The position numbers and the translations under genes are program-made. Of a stretch of 64,000 nt of DNA, positions 43,542 through 53,297 are shown one piece after another. Below the pieces are notes generated by a model. That model was not told the origin of the DNA, did not search any database, and saw only the letters and a list, made by a program, of their open reading frames with translations. The stretch is from Yoonia sediminilitoris (lineage in GTDB: Bacteria > Pseudomonadota > Alphaproteobacteria > Rhodobacterales > Rhodobacteraceae): contig NZ_QBUD01000004.1 in NCBI RefSeq assembly GCF_003058085.1, positions 218,835 to 282,834 on the forward strand. The letters run 5' to 3'. The stretch's first letter is position 1; every line of letters starts with the position of its first letter.

Positions 43542-44551
43542 CGCTGCCGCAATTTCTCCAGCCGCGCAAACAAATCATGCGCGGTTCTCCACGTGACCTG
43601 CGCCTTTTCATCCGGGGTCAGGTCAGCAGGTTCAACGGCATGGGCATAGGGATCATCCTTGAAAATCGGATAATCCGACCCCAGCATGATACGATCCGCG
43701 CCCAGCAGCTTGACCGCCGCTTCCAGCGCGCGTGGGCCCAGCGATGCACAGTCGTACCAGAGCCTGCGCAATCGATCGGTGGGAAATGGCGCATCGGGGT
43801 TGCGGTGTCGGGCGATGCTTTCGATCCGCTCGAAGATAAACGGCAATGTGCCGCCCAGATTGACGATCTGAAAGCTGATGTTGGGGTAATCGTCCAACAT
43901 TTCCGACAGAATGACGGTGAGCGCCACCTGTGATGCACTCGATTGCAGATCGACAGCCGACAATCGGTATTGCACAAAATCAGCGGGTAACGGCGGCGGT
44001 TCCTGCCCCACTTTCAGACCCGGATGCAACATGATGTGGCAGCCAAATTCATTGGCGGCCCGCAACAAGGGGGCCATTGCCGCCGCCTCGGCCAGCGAGT
44101 TGAAGTAGTTGGATGGCAGAATAATCCCCGGCAGGCCAAGGTCCCGGCGAATGCGCGTGACCTCTGCGCAGGCCAGATCCATATCATCCAGCGGCACCCC
44201 CGCCAGCCCGATCAATGCGCCATCCGTATCGGCACCAAGTTGCGCAAGGTAATCATTGTAGCGGCCAATCGCCGGGGCAATTTCAACCGCTGGCAGCAAA
44301 TCAACGCCCAGCGCGCCGGGGAAGGTCAGCAACCGATGGGTCAACCCGGCGGCACGCATCGCAGCCAACCCGACGCGGTGGTCTTGGTAATGGTCGGTAA
44401 AGGGGAATTCACCGTTCATCGCCACCATTACCGTCACGCCATCATCGCGGGTGCGCAGGTAGGGGCGCACGGTCCGCGCGCGCAACGTATCGACCAAACC
44501 ACCACCATAAAAATGGGCATGCATATCGACACGGCTATGTTGGTCAATCAT
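43538..44551 (-). CDS. ACMSD-like amidohydrolase
   Basis: A 337-residue metal-dependent decarboxylase/hydrolase of the amidohydrolase-2 group. VDMHAHFYGGG (H-x-H), HIMLHPG and the terminal MLGSDYPIFKDDPY (aspartate) supply the metal site seen in aminocarboxymuconate-semialdehyde decarboxylase and gamma-resorcylate decarboxylase. Its tail overlaps that of the Rieske gene by 4 bp; the two may work in one aromatic pathway. AAGGAA lies before ATG 44551. Confidence 0.82.
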   Translation of the reverse strand: MIDQHSRVDMHAHFYGGGLVDTLRARTVRPYLRTRDDGVTVMVAMNGEFPFTDHYQDHRVGLAAMRAAGLTHRLLTFPGALGVDLLPAVEIAPAIGRYNDYLAQLGADTDGALIGLAGVPLDDMDLACAEVTRIRRDLGLPGIILPSNYFNSLAEAAAMAPLLRAANEFGCHIMLHPGLKVGQEPPPLPADFVQYRLSAVDLQSSASQVALTVILSEMLDDYPNISFQIVNLGGTLPFIFERIESIARHRNPDAPFPTDRLRRLWYDCASLGPRALEAAVKLLGADRIMLGSDYPIFKDDPYAHAVEPADLTPDEKAQVTWRTAHDLFARLEKLRQR

Positions 44552-44746
44552 GCCATGCTTCCTTACTTTCCGCTGCTCGGGACGCCTGCCTTCATTTGCG
44601 CGGCCCGCCCGCGGCGGACAACCTGAAAGCACAAATGACGAATATCAATTCGGCGGCTGTGCGTAAACGCTAATGTACTGATGCGGCAGATGCTGTCGCG
44701 CATTTACGGATACATGAACGACGACATAACCAAGGAAGGATTGGAC

Positions 44747-45082
44747 ATGTTCAAACACACATTCGCAATCGGTCTACTGGCCGCAATGAGCTTTGGTTCG
44801 GCGGCAGCAGCGGAAAGTTATTTCACCTGCATGAACCCACTGCCGAAAGAAGCCCTTCTTGAACTCGGCACAATCACCTCTGAAGGTGATGGCGTGGTCG
44901 AAATCTATGATTACCACTTGGGCGCAAAGGGCAAGCTGCTGGGCACTGTCGATGTCTCACAGGGCGCGAATTCCGACGTTCGGATGAACATCGGCATGCC
45001 GCCACTTGGCGACGTGCTTGCAGAGTTGAAAGTTGGCGACGAGGTCGTCGCAAGCAACGTTTATGACGTTTGCAGCGACTAA
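44747..45082 (+). CDS. Small secreted protein, unknown function
   Basis: A 111-residue protein with a signal peptide (about 1-22, ending AAAAES) and two cysteines in the mature chain (FTCMNPLPKEA near the start and YDVCSD at the end) that could form a disulfide. No family was recognised. The ATG at 44747 follows AAGGAAGGA. It is alone, convergent with the amino-acid binding protein gene across a terminator. Confidence 0.6.
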   Translation: MFKHTFAIGLLAAMSFGSAAAAESYFTCMNPLPKEALLELGTITSEGDGVVEIYDYHLGAKGKLLGTVDVSQGANSDVRMNIGMPPLGDVLAELKVGDEVVASNVYDVCSD

Positions 45083-45155
45083 CGATAAGTGATGTTCGGG
45101 TCGGCCCGATTGCTGACTCTAACATCGCCGTAGCCCATGTGTAGGCGTTAAAAAA

Positions 45156-45179
45156 AACGGCGGCCATAAGGCCGCCGTT
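45156..45179 (-). terminator. Strong intrinsic terminator of the amino-acid binding protein gene
   Basis: AACGGCGGCC (45156-45165) and GGCCGCCGTT (45170-45179) form a perfect 10-bp stem with a 4-nt loop. Read leftward the hairpin is followed by eight T residues. It ends the leftward binding-protein gene and may also serve the gene at 44747. Confidence 0.85.
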
Positions 45180-45206
45180 CTAGAAAGTACCATAAATTTG
45201 GATCCC

Positions 45207-45983
45207 TTACAGGCCCCATTTCGCCGCTGTGGCGTCAAAAAAGCCTTGTGCCTTCTTCAACTCAATCCAGCTATTGACGTAGTTGATCCAGACCTGATCG
45301 GTCTGCGGCAGCAGCATCGCAATCGGGGTCGGTGCCCGCGCGGCTTCAACGTCGATCTGGCGTAGATTGGGGAACTTCTCCAACAGGGTCGCCCCTTCGA
45401 TGTTCGAGGTCACAAAGACATCGGCACGACCGGACAGAACCTCTTGAAAACCGCGTGCCGGGGCTTCGACGACGACAATCTCGGCCTCCGGGAACCATTC
45501 CTTGACGTTTTTCTCAAATGTGGTGCCAAGCGTTGTTGCGACCTTCACATCGCCGTTGTTGATCGACTCCCAGCCGCTGAAACGGGATGCGTTTTCTTCC
45601 AGCGTGAACGGAAAAATCTCGACAGAGATATAGCTGTCGGAATAGCCCGCCGCCTTCAGGCGCGCGGGGCTGATCGAGGCAGAGCCAGTCATATGATAAT
45701 TGCCTGCCACAACGCCGTTCACCAGCGTTTTCCAGTCGGTTGGCACCATTTCGAGCGTGACCCCCAAATCGGCGGCCAGTTGGGTCATGACATCAATGTC
45801 ATAGCCCACATAAGAATTCGTGGCCGGATCGCGGACCGACATCGGATTCCAGTCACCGGTTGTTCCAACCTTCAAGGTGCCGTTGCCCAGAATATCGTTC
45901 AAGGCGGATTGTGCGACAGCAGGCGCTGCCATAATCGAGGTGGTAAAGGCCAAGGCAAGGCCCAGTTTTTTCATGAAATGCAT
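45207..45983 (-). CDS. Amino-acid-type ABC transporter periplasmic binding protein
   Basis: A 258-residue family 3 binding protein: signal peptide about 1-24 (ending APAVAQ), then NGTLKVGTTGDWNPMSVRDP and YVGYDIDVMTQLAADLGVTL, the family signature. AGAGGA lies 7 bp before ATG 45983. It is divergent from the matching ATPase and permease genes, which together make a polar-amino-acid importer. Ligand not known. Confidence 0.87.
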   Translation of the reverse strand: MHFMKKLGLALAFTTSIMAAPAVAQSALNDILGNGTLKVGTTGDWNPMSVRDPATNSYVGYDIDVMTQLAADLGVTLEMVPTDWKTLVNGVVAGNYHMTGSASISPARLKAAGYSDSYISVEIFPFTLEENASRFSGWESINNGDVKVATTLGTTFEKNVKEWFPEAEIVVVEAPARGFQEVLSGRADVFVTSNIEGATLLEKFPNLRQIDVEAARAPTPIAMLLPQTDQVWINYVNSWIELKKAQGFFDATAAKWGL

Positions 45984-46107
45984 CGTGATCCTCTGATCGT
46001 TGGGTTGAGACCGCCGATAAAGAATTTGACCGGCCGTGCGGGTACGCAGTGTCACTTGGTTTCAAAACCAAGTATCAGGATTTAACCACGCGCAAAGGAA
46101 GAGGTCC

Positions 46108-46851
46108 ATGTCCGACACAAATGCGGCGATTGAAATTCGTCAACTGAACAAGTGGTATGATGATTTCCATGCGCTCAAAGACATCGACCTGACCGTTGCC
46201 CACGGCGAACGGATCGTGGTCTGTGGTCCGTCTGGCTCTGGAAAATCGACCCTGATCCGCTGTGTCAATTCGCTCGAGACGCACGATTCGGGGCAGATTG
46301 TCGTAGACGGTATCGTGATGAAGGATCGGGCCTCGGTCGATAGCATCCGGTCGGAAGTGGGCATGGTGTTTCAGCAGTTCAACCTGTTTCCGCATCTGAC
46401 GATCATGCAGAATCTGACGCTGGGGCCGATGAAGGCGCGCGGCATGTCGCGGGCAGATGCAGAAGCCCGGGCAATGAAGTACCTTGAACGGGTGCGTATT
46501 CCCGACCAGGCGCATAAAAAGCCGCGTGCCCTATCCGGCGGCCAACAGCAGCGGGTGGCCATTGCCCGGTCGCTTTGCATGGAACCCAAGATCATGCTGT
46601 TTGATGAACCGACCTCGGCGCTTGACCCCGAAATGATTTCAGAAGTTCTCGACGTGATTGTCGATCTGGCCGAGGACGGGATGACCATGATCGTTGTCAC
46701 CCACGAAATGGGCTTTGCCCGTCGTGCCGCCGACCGCATGGTGTTCATGGATCAAGGCGCAGTGGTTGAAACCGGCACCCCCGAGGATTTCTTCGAGCGG
46801 CCCCGGACCAAGCGCTGCCAGACCTTCCTGAACCAGATTTTAAGCCATTGA
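46108..46851 (+). CDS. Amino acid ABC transporter ATPase (GlnQ type)
   Basis: A 247-residue ATPase: Walker [11 protein letters not shown] (about 39-48), Q-loop [12 protein letters not shown] typical of GlnQ/HisP, signature [14 protein letters not shown] and Walker [15 protein letters not shown], then [30 protein letters not shown] precedes ATG 46108. The permease gene follows after 10 bp. Confidence 0.92.
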   Translation: MSDTNAAIEIRQLNKWYDDFHALKDIDLTVAHGERIVVCGPSGSGKSTLIRCVNSLETHDSGQIVVDGIVMKDRASVDSIRSEVGMVFQQFNLFPHLTIMQNLTLGPMKARGMSRADAEARAMKYLERVRIPDQAHKKPRALSGGQQQRVAIARSLCMEPKIMLFDEPTSALDPEMISEVLDVIVDLAEDGMTMIVVTHEMGFARRAADRMVFMDQGAVVETGTPEDFFERPRTKRCQTFLNQILSH

Positions 46852-46861
46852 GGGTCACACG

Positions 46862-47617
46862 ATGAAACGCTTTGCACTGCTCGGTGCCTTCCTTTTCCTG
46901 ACGGGTTGCGCCTCTGGCAACTGGGGTTGGTATGTGATCGACCCGACCACGCCCAACGGACTGTCCAATATCAAGTTCCTGCTGAACGGGTTTGGCGCGA
47001 CGATCCTGCTGTCTGTCATTGCCGCCGTCCTGTCGATGATCATCGGCCTGCTGGTGGCCCTGCCCGGCATGTCGTCCAACCGCTGGATCAGGTTGCCGTC
47101 GCGTATCTACATCGAATTCGTGCGCGCCATTCCGCTCTTGCCGATGCTGTTCTGGGTGTTTTACGGGCTGCCCGTGGTGCTGAAATCCATGGGATTTTCT
47201 GTCAGCATTGATGCCTTTTGGGGTGCCATCATCACCTTGGCTATCTCCGACAGTGCCTTTACGGCTGAAATCTATCGCTCTGGCATCCAGTCGATCAACA
47301 AGGGCCAGACCGAGGCCGCCAAAACCGTCGGCCTGAATTACAGCCAGACCATGCGCTATGTGATCCTGCCGCAGGCAATCAAGCGGATCCTGCCACCGCT
47401 GGCCAACCAGTTCATTTATATCGTGAAAATGTCTGCCTTTGCCTCTGTCATCGGGATGCAGGAACTGACCCGCCGCGCCAACGAACTGGTCGTCACAGAA
47501 TATCGCCCGCTCGAGATTTATTCGCTGCTGATCCTCGAATATCTGGTGCTGGTGTTGATCATCAGCTTTTTCGTGCGCTGGCTGGAACGCAAGATGGGGT
47601 CTGACGAAAGCCGGTAG
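46862..47617 (+). CDS. Amino acid ABC transporter permease with a lipobox-like N-terminus
   Basis: A 251-residue permease of the HisM/GlnP family. The EAA loop is EAAKTVGLNYSQTMRYVILP (about 160-179). The first 18 residues read like a lipoprotein signal (FLFLTGCASG), which is unusual in front of an inner-membrane permease, and are followed by four to five membrane segments. Whether the cysteine is lipidated is unknown. A terminator follows. Confidence 0.87.
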   Translation: MKRFALLGAFLFLTGCASGNWGWYVIDPTTPNGLSNIKFLLNGFGATILLSVIAAVLSMIIGLLVALPGMSSNRWIRLPSRIYIEFVRAIPLLPMLFWVFYGLPVVLKSMGFSVSIDAFWGAIITLAISDSAFTAEIYRSGIQSINKGQTEAAKTVGLNYSQTMRYVILPQAIKRILPPLANQFIYIVKMSAFASVIGMQELTRRANELVVTEYRPLEIYSLLILEYLVLVLIISFFVRWLERKMGSDESR

Positions 47618-47642
47618 AATTGACGTCCAACCCCGGCTTGCC

Positions 47643-47674
47643 GGGCATCCCCCACCCTGAGTCGGGGGATGCCC
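47643..47674 (+). terminator. Intrinsic terminator of the amino-acid ABC operon
   Basis: GGGCATCCCCC (47643-47653) and GGGGGATGCCC (47664-47674) form a perfect 11-bp stem with a 10-nt loop, followed by TTTGT, 26 bp after the permease stop. Confidence 0.8.
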
Positions 47675-47691
47675 TTTGTCTGGAGGCAGAT

Positions 47692-48417
47692 TTAACCCAC
47701 GAACGCCAGATAATCCGCAGCCACTTCTTTGGCGGCTGTTTCAAGTAACCGCGTCCCATGCTCTGGGCGTGCCAGCCCCGAATGGGACCCCACCCTGCCA
47801 TCGGGAAAGTCGCGCCTGTGGGCATCAGGGGCCCCATGTTTGTCGCCTGCGTGTGCCTTGATGTAGTCCGCAGTCAGCTTGCGAGGCGGGCCAAGGTCCG
47901 CGTTCTTGATGACACGGTGCGTGTGTTGGGTGATCGCCACCTCTGACGGGGTGGCGTGCATGCCTTCCCAATCGCCATAGAACGCACCGCGCAAGGCGTT
48001 GACCCCTTCAAAATCCCACCAACTCCGCACCCGCACGTCGGCATCAATGCCTTTAAGGGCAGTGCGCAGACAGTCCAGATTCGCCCCATGTCCATTGAGC
48101 ACATAAATCTTGGCGAAACCATGCTGCGCCAAACTCGCCATCACCTGTCCAGCCAATGCGGTAAAAAGTTCAGAGGTCAGCGACACCGTACCCGGAAACC
48201 CCATGTTAAAAGGCGCAGGGGCGTAAGCCAGTTCGGGGGCCACAACCGCACCGCACCGATCCGCCGCAGCCCACGCGATTTCGCGTGCGCAAATCGCATC
48301 GGTTCCGATCAGCCCCAAAGGGCCATGTTGTTCAGTTGATCCTGTCGGCAGGATGATGCCCCGGTTGCCGTTCAGGTATGTTTCGACCTCAACCCATGTC
48401 ATGCTTTCAAGTTTCAT
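47692..48417 (-). CDS. Creatininase-family amidohydrolase
   Basis: A 241-residue enzyme with the family motifs PTGSTEQHGPLGLIGTDAI (E, H and D metal ligands, about residues 24-42) and LNGHGANLDCL. The family includes creatininase and enzymes of mycofactocin or riboflavin side pathways, so the substrate is open. The start codon falls just after AAGG, closer than usual. It lies next to, and convergent with, the amino-acid transporter; an N-containing ring compound would fit but is speculative. Confidence 0.82.
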   Translation of the reverse strand: MKLESMTWVEVETYLNGNRGIILPTGSTEQHGPLGLIGTDAICAREIAWAAADRCGAVVAPELAYAPAPFNMGFPGTVSLTSELFTALAGQVMASLAQHGFAKIYVLNGHGANLDCLRTALKGIDADVRVRSWWDFEGVNALRGAFYGDWEGMHATPSEVAITQHTHRVIKNADLGPPRKLTADYIKAHAGDKHGAPDAHRRDFPDGRVGSHSGLARPEHGTRLLETAAKEVAADYLAFVG

Positions 48418-48460
48418 GCCTTGTGCTAGCCTGCACGGATACCAAAAGGAACGAAAATTC

Positions 48461-48799
48461 ATGAGCTGGACGAAATTTCTGAATGACACGATGGGGCGGA
48501 TCGGCGCATTGCAAAAAGAAGCGCCCGATATGATGGCGGGTTTCAACGCCATGGGCACCGCTGCCAAGAAATCCGGCGCACTGGATGAAAAGACCAAAGA
48601 GCTGATTGCGCTTGGCATTGCCATCTCGACCCGCTGTGACAGTTGTATCGGGTTTCATGTCAAATCGCTTGTTCGGCTCAAGACCACGCGGGCCGAACTG
48701 TGCGAAGCGCTGGAGATGATCGGCTATATGGGCGGTGGGCCATCCATCGCGTTCGGGGCCAAGGCGCTGGAAGCTTACGACGAATTCACTGCAGGATGA
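48461..48799 (+). CDS. AhpD/carboxymuconolactone decarboxylase-family protein
   Basis: A 112-residue protein with the AhpD-like core: KTKELIALGIAISTRCDSCI and GFHVKSL, holding a CxxC pair plus histidine that in AhpD carry thiol redox chemistry. AAGGA precedes ATG 48461; a longer reading was rejected. The following 180 bp to the pseudogene contain a GGGTC-type palindrome at the stop (48800-48814) and an A/T-rich stretch, nothing else recognised. Confidence 0.82.
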   Translation: MSWTKFLNDTMGRIGALQKEAPDMMAGFNAMGTAAKKSGALDEKTKELIALGIAISTRCDSCIGFHVKSLVRLKTTRAELCEALEMIGYMGGGPSIAFGAKALEAYDEFTAG

Positions 48800-48979
48800 A
48801 CGGGTCCTGACCGTGGGATCGTTGATCTATCACCCCAATTTTAGCAAAAATTTCAGCCATTTCTCCATTAAAACATTGTTAGTATTTACATTTTTTAGAC
48901 CATAATTGGTCTCACATTCATCTGGTTCGGGGGCTACGAATCGGCCTGTCGCCAGAATGGCACACGTAAATGCAACCCG

Positions 48980-49323
48980 ATGCTTCGTGCTTTTCTGGAT
49001 TCTCTGATGCCCTCTCTCACAAAGACGGCGGCTGCACTGTCCCTTTCATTGCAAACGGCCGGGATGGCCGAGACAGTGCCTGCAGACATTCATGTAGCCT
49101 GCACAGGCTAAGCACTTGCTCCGTTTTGTGCGGCACTGGCGACGGCTGTCCAGACGGCCGCACCTGACCGGACCGTTTTGGTGGTTGATCCCGCTAACCT
49201 GTCCACGGCCAGTCCGCCGAGGGGCCTGTCATCGACCTGAGCGCCATGGATGGCCCGATGCGTCCCGCACTTCTGCACGGATTTGCCGAGCAGCTTGTCG
49301 GCTTGTCCGACCTTCCCTTGTAA
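48980..49323 (+). pseudogene. Degraded secreted-protein gene upstream of the serralysin remnant
   Basis: A reading frame begins MLRAFLDSLMPSLTKTAAAL with a signal-like start but is stopped by TAA at 49109-49111 (after ADIHVACTG). The same frame goes on as ALAPFCAALATAVQTAAP, then VLVVDPANLSTASPP, until a second stop. A shift of frame near 49215 restores EGPVIDLSAMDGPMRPALLH and FAEQLVGLSDLPL to a TAA at 49321. The joined product would be about 113 residues. At least two lesions are needed, so it is dead. Family not recognised; its position beside a secreted protease suggests a partner protein. Confidence 0.65.
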
Positions 49324-49350
49324 CGATTTCCCCTTTCAGGAGCCTGACCG

Positions 49351-50135
49351 ATGTGCACAAATTGCCAAACACTCGACCCAAGCATTGACCATTACGATAC
49401 GCATGGTGTTTCAAGTTTTTCCAGCGGTGATATTTCGGTATCGAACAACAAGCCCGTCTATGCTTACGACCAGATCGCCAACTATCTGACCGAAGGGTTC
49501 TGGAGCGATTTCAACACCACCGCCCGCCACTATGACGCGCAGTCGGGCGATACGATCACCCATAATCTGGACGGTCTGAACAGCACAGGGACAGCCGCTG
49601 CCGGAAAGGTGTTTGAAGCATGGACTGCGGTCAGCAGCCTGCAGTTTACCGAAGTATCCAAGGCACAGACGCAGATGATGTTTGGCGACAACAACTCCGG
49701 GGCTTCCGCCAGTTCATCAGTGTCAGGCGGCCACATTATCCAGTCGACGATCAACATTCATAACTCATGGGCCGATAATCCCGATTATTATCACCAAAAT
49801 GACAGCAGGCAGACCTAGGTTATGTCCTACTTTTCGCCGGATCAGAACATCTATACGGAGGCCACGCAGACCTACCTTGCCACGCTCCAGCTGGGTCATA
49901 TCGCGGCCATCCACAAGCTCTACGGATCCCCCGTAAATGTCGAAACCGGCGACAGCGTCATGGCGATGGTGCGACCTCAGCGCGGTTTGGAATGGACCTG
50001 CCCTCAGCCTATGCCGTCGCCCTTGTCGATAGCGGCGGGATTGACCTGATCAATCTGGGCTCGCACAGCCACAACCAGACCATCGACCTCAATCAGGAAA
50101 CCTTTTCAAACATCAATGGCCGCACTTGGCTATAG
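49351..50135 (+). pseudogene. Serralysin-like M10 metalloprotease, lacking its zinc site
   Basis: The N-terminal part (CTNCQTLDPSIDHYDTHGVS, ISVSNNKPVYAYDQIANYLT) is a serralysin start. The frame reaches WADNPDYY and then HQNDSRQT; the stretch expected between these, which carries HExxHxxGxxH, is absent, a loss of roughly 35 residues. A TAG at 49816-49818 follows, and the same frame resumes VMSYFSPDQNIYTEATQTYL. A further shift near 49985 leads to ALVDSGGIDLINLGSHSHNQ and TIDLNQETFSNING. At least three lesions are visible. Relatives are exported by type I systems; none is encoded here. Confidence 0.8.
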
Positions 50136-50299
50136 TGGCGATTACCCTGTCGCTGACGGGATGCTTGGTCTGCAAACCGGGTCTGGCGGGTCTTGGCTGG
50201 TGGTTCATGTTGGCGGGGCTAGGACGCAACAGCTCTGAAATCGCAGTCGCAGCCCGGCGCAATCATTGTTAAAGTCCCCCTAAACGCAGGAGCAACGCC

Positions 50300-50890
50300 A
50301 TGACCCACGCCCTTATTGTCATCGATGTCCAGAATGATTTCTGCCCCGGCGGCGCGCTGGCCGTTGCAGGTGGGAATGAAATTGTTGACGGAATAAACGC
50401 AGCCATGTCGGACTATGAGGCGGTGATCCTGACTCAGGACTGGCACCCGGCCGGTCATTCGTCGTTTGCATCAACCCACGGGGCTGCCCCGATGTCGATG
50501 ATGGACATGCCATATGGACCACAGGTGCTTTGGCCCGATCATTGCATACAGGGCAGCATCGGGGCGCAGTTTCACCCCGACCTTCAGACCGACAAGGCCG
50601 ATCTGATCATCCGCAAAGGCTACAACCCGGCGATCGACAGCTATTCCGCGTTCTTTGAAAATGACCACAGCACGCCTACCGGCCTGGAAGGGTATCTGCG
50701 CACACGCAAAATCGACCGGCTCACGCTCGTGGGCCTCGCCACTGATTTTTGCGTGAACTATTCCGCCGTTGATGCAGCCAAACTCGGGTTTGCCGTGCAG
50801 GTCAACATGGACCTGTGCCGCGCGATTGATTTTGACGGATCGCTGGCTGCGGCAACCGCAGGCATGAAGGCTGCAGGCGTGACGCTCTAG
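50300..50890 (+). CDS. pncA: Nicotinamidase
   Basis: A 196-residue isochorismatase-fold nicotinamidase. VIDVQNDFCPGG gives the catalytic Asp (about residue 8) and metal region; TQDWHPAGHSSF has the metal histidines; LIIRKGYNP has the catalytic Lys; LVGLATDFCVNYSA has the nucleophile Cys. It converts nicotinamide to nicotinate in NAD salvage. AGGAG lies before the ATG. Confidence 0.93.
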   Translation: MTHALIVIDVQNDFCPGGALAVAGGNEIVDGINAAMSDYEAVILTQDWHPAGHSSFASTHGAAPMSMMDMPYGPQVLWPDHCIQGSIGAQFHPDLQTDKADLIIRKGYNPAIDSYSAFFENDHSTPTGLEGYLRTRKIDRLTLVGLATDFCVNYSAVDAAKLGFAVQVNMDLCRAIDFDGSLAAATAGMKAAGVTL

Positions 50891-50903
50891 GTTCAGGAGC
50901 CTA
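50888..50903. repeat. TAGG-TTC...GAG-CCTA palindrome at the pncA stop
   Basis: TAGGTTCAGGAGCCTA starts with the pncA stop codon and pairs 6 of 7 arm positions. It is placed like the motifs at 10654 and 39701 and lies between convergent genes. Confidence 0.4.
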
Positions 50904-51755
50904 ACGTCCCCGACCTGCCAGCATCACTGACGACACGCCTGCCACCATGATGATGCACAAACTGAACAAGGCCAAACTGTCGGGCCACTGACCAAACACG
51001 AAAAAGCCAATGATCGTGGCGGCAAAAAGCTGGCTATAGATCAAGGGGGCGACCACCCCTGCCGGCGTCGTACGGTTGACCAGCACCAGCAAAAGATTGC
51101 CAACGGCAGAGCCAAGCGCGGACAGCACGATCATTAGCAAAAAGAATCCGTCGATCTGCGGCAAAGGGGCAATCGCAAAGGGCGCAAGGATGACGGCCCC
51201 GATAACAAGCTGCGAAAGGAGCAGAAAGCGCGGACGGTAAGACCCCGCCAACCAGCGTGTCGCGACAAGATAGCTGCCATGAAAACAGCCCGCCAGCACC
51301 GCAAACCCCATGCCGGCCGTCATGCCAAACCCCGGACGGACAACCAGCAGGACACCGATAAAACTGACCAGCAACAGCCCTGTACGCAACAATGTGATAC
51401 GCTCGCCCAACAAAAGAGCCGATAGAAAGTAGGACACAACCGGCCCGATAAAGAAGCCCGCAAAGACATTTGCCATCGGCTCTGTCTTGAGAGCGGTCAG
51501 AATGGCCGTGATCCCGCAAACAATCAGCAGGGCGCGCAGCGCCAGCCGCCAGTCGATGAGTTGGCGGACCTCGCCTTTTTGCAGCCCGGCAAAGCCAACC
51601 AACAACAGGGCCCCCATCGCAAACCGCGACCATGCGACAGTCACAGTAGGAAAACCCGCGCTTGTCAGGATGGTGCCCGCAGCATCCCCGCCGACAATGC
51701 AGAACATCGCAAGCACAACCATCGCGACAATGCGTACAGAATATTTTTCGATCAA
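50901..51755 (-). CDS. DMT-superfamily (EamA) exporter
   Basis: A 284-residue protein with ten hydrophobic segments in two EamA repeats (about 8-135 and 145-280); the first repeat has SRFAMGALLLVGFAGLQ and the second GSAVGNLLLVLVNRTT. Substrates of such transporters vary widely. The frame starts at a TTG without a ribosome site. An ATG-led peptide (MASQSDNNL) lies just upstream in another frame, and one extra T would join it, so an N-terminal frameshift is possible. Confidence 0.78.
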   Translation of the reverse strand: MIEKYSVRIVAMVVLAMFCIVGGDAAGTILTSAGFPTVTVAWSRFAMGALLLVGFAGLQKGEVRQLIDWRLALRALLIVCGITAILTALKTEPMANVFAGFFIGPVVSYFLSALLLGERITLLRTGLLLVSFIGVLLVVRPGFGMTAGMGFAVLAGCFHGSYLVATRWLAGSYRPRFLLLSQLVIGAVILAPFAIAPLPQIDGFFLLMIVLSALGSAVGNLLLVLVNRTTPAGVVAPLIYSQLFAATIIGFFVFGQWPDSLALFSLCIIMVAGVSSVMLAGRGR

Positions 51756-51978
51756 AGGTTATTATCCGATTGGCTGGCCATGAGACGGCCTGCCACATGC
51801 ACAGGCGCATTATTGGCGCAGTACAAGACGATCGGCAAGGCCGTCGGCGCAATCCCCTCAGACGGAATTGCCGCCGCCAGAATTGCCCACTCCTGACGGC
51901 AAATCCAGACGCCACGCAATCGAAATGGCCTCTGATATAGAGACCACGGCGTCAGAGCTGACAGCCAAAACAAAAAAA

Positions 51979-52002
51979 CCCCGCCGTACAAAGACGGCGG
52001 GG
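51979..52002 (-). terminator. Strong intrinsic terminator downstream of ccrM
   Basis: CCCCGCCGT (51979-51987) and ACGGCGGGG (51994-52002) form a perfect 9-bp stem with a 6-nt loop; read leftward it is followed by seven T residues. It lies 93 bp after the ccrM stop. The whole gap 51756-52094 holds no other feature I can support. Confidence 0.85.
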
Positions 52003-52094
52003 GAAAGTTAGTGCTCACGGACCTCTCCACCATGGAAAGGCTTGCCGCAGGCACCGGCGGTATCAACTTTGGTGAAGTGCGATCTGACCTGTTG

Positions 52095-53228
<1,134 letters not shown>

Positions 53229-53258
53229 TTATCCCGCTCATTTGGTTGGTCCCAATGT

Positions 53259-53297
53259 GATTCAATGACGATTCGCTGTCAAAAACTTTATTGAATC
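53259..53297. promoter_or_regulatory. Three clustered GANTC sites upstream of ccrM
   Basis: GATTC at 53259-53263, GATTC at 53270-53274 and GAATC at 53293-53297, three CcrM target sites within 39 bp. They lie in the ccrM leader and overlap the rnhB end. In Caulobacter, GANTC sites in the ccrM leader link its expression to methylation state; the same feedback is likely here. Confidence 0.7.

Noticed and set aside
48800..48979. A/T-rich tract considered as a promoter or element end
   Set aside because: It may be the old promoter of the decayed gene, but I could not place -35/-10 elements or repeats with confidence.
50136..50299. Short frames after the serralysin remnant, including one with an LTGC lipobox-like stretch
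   Set aside because: They lack start signals and similarity, and overlap the decayed end of the pseudogene.
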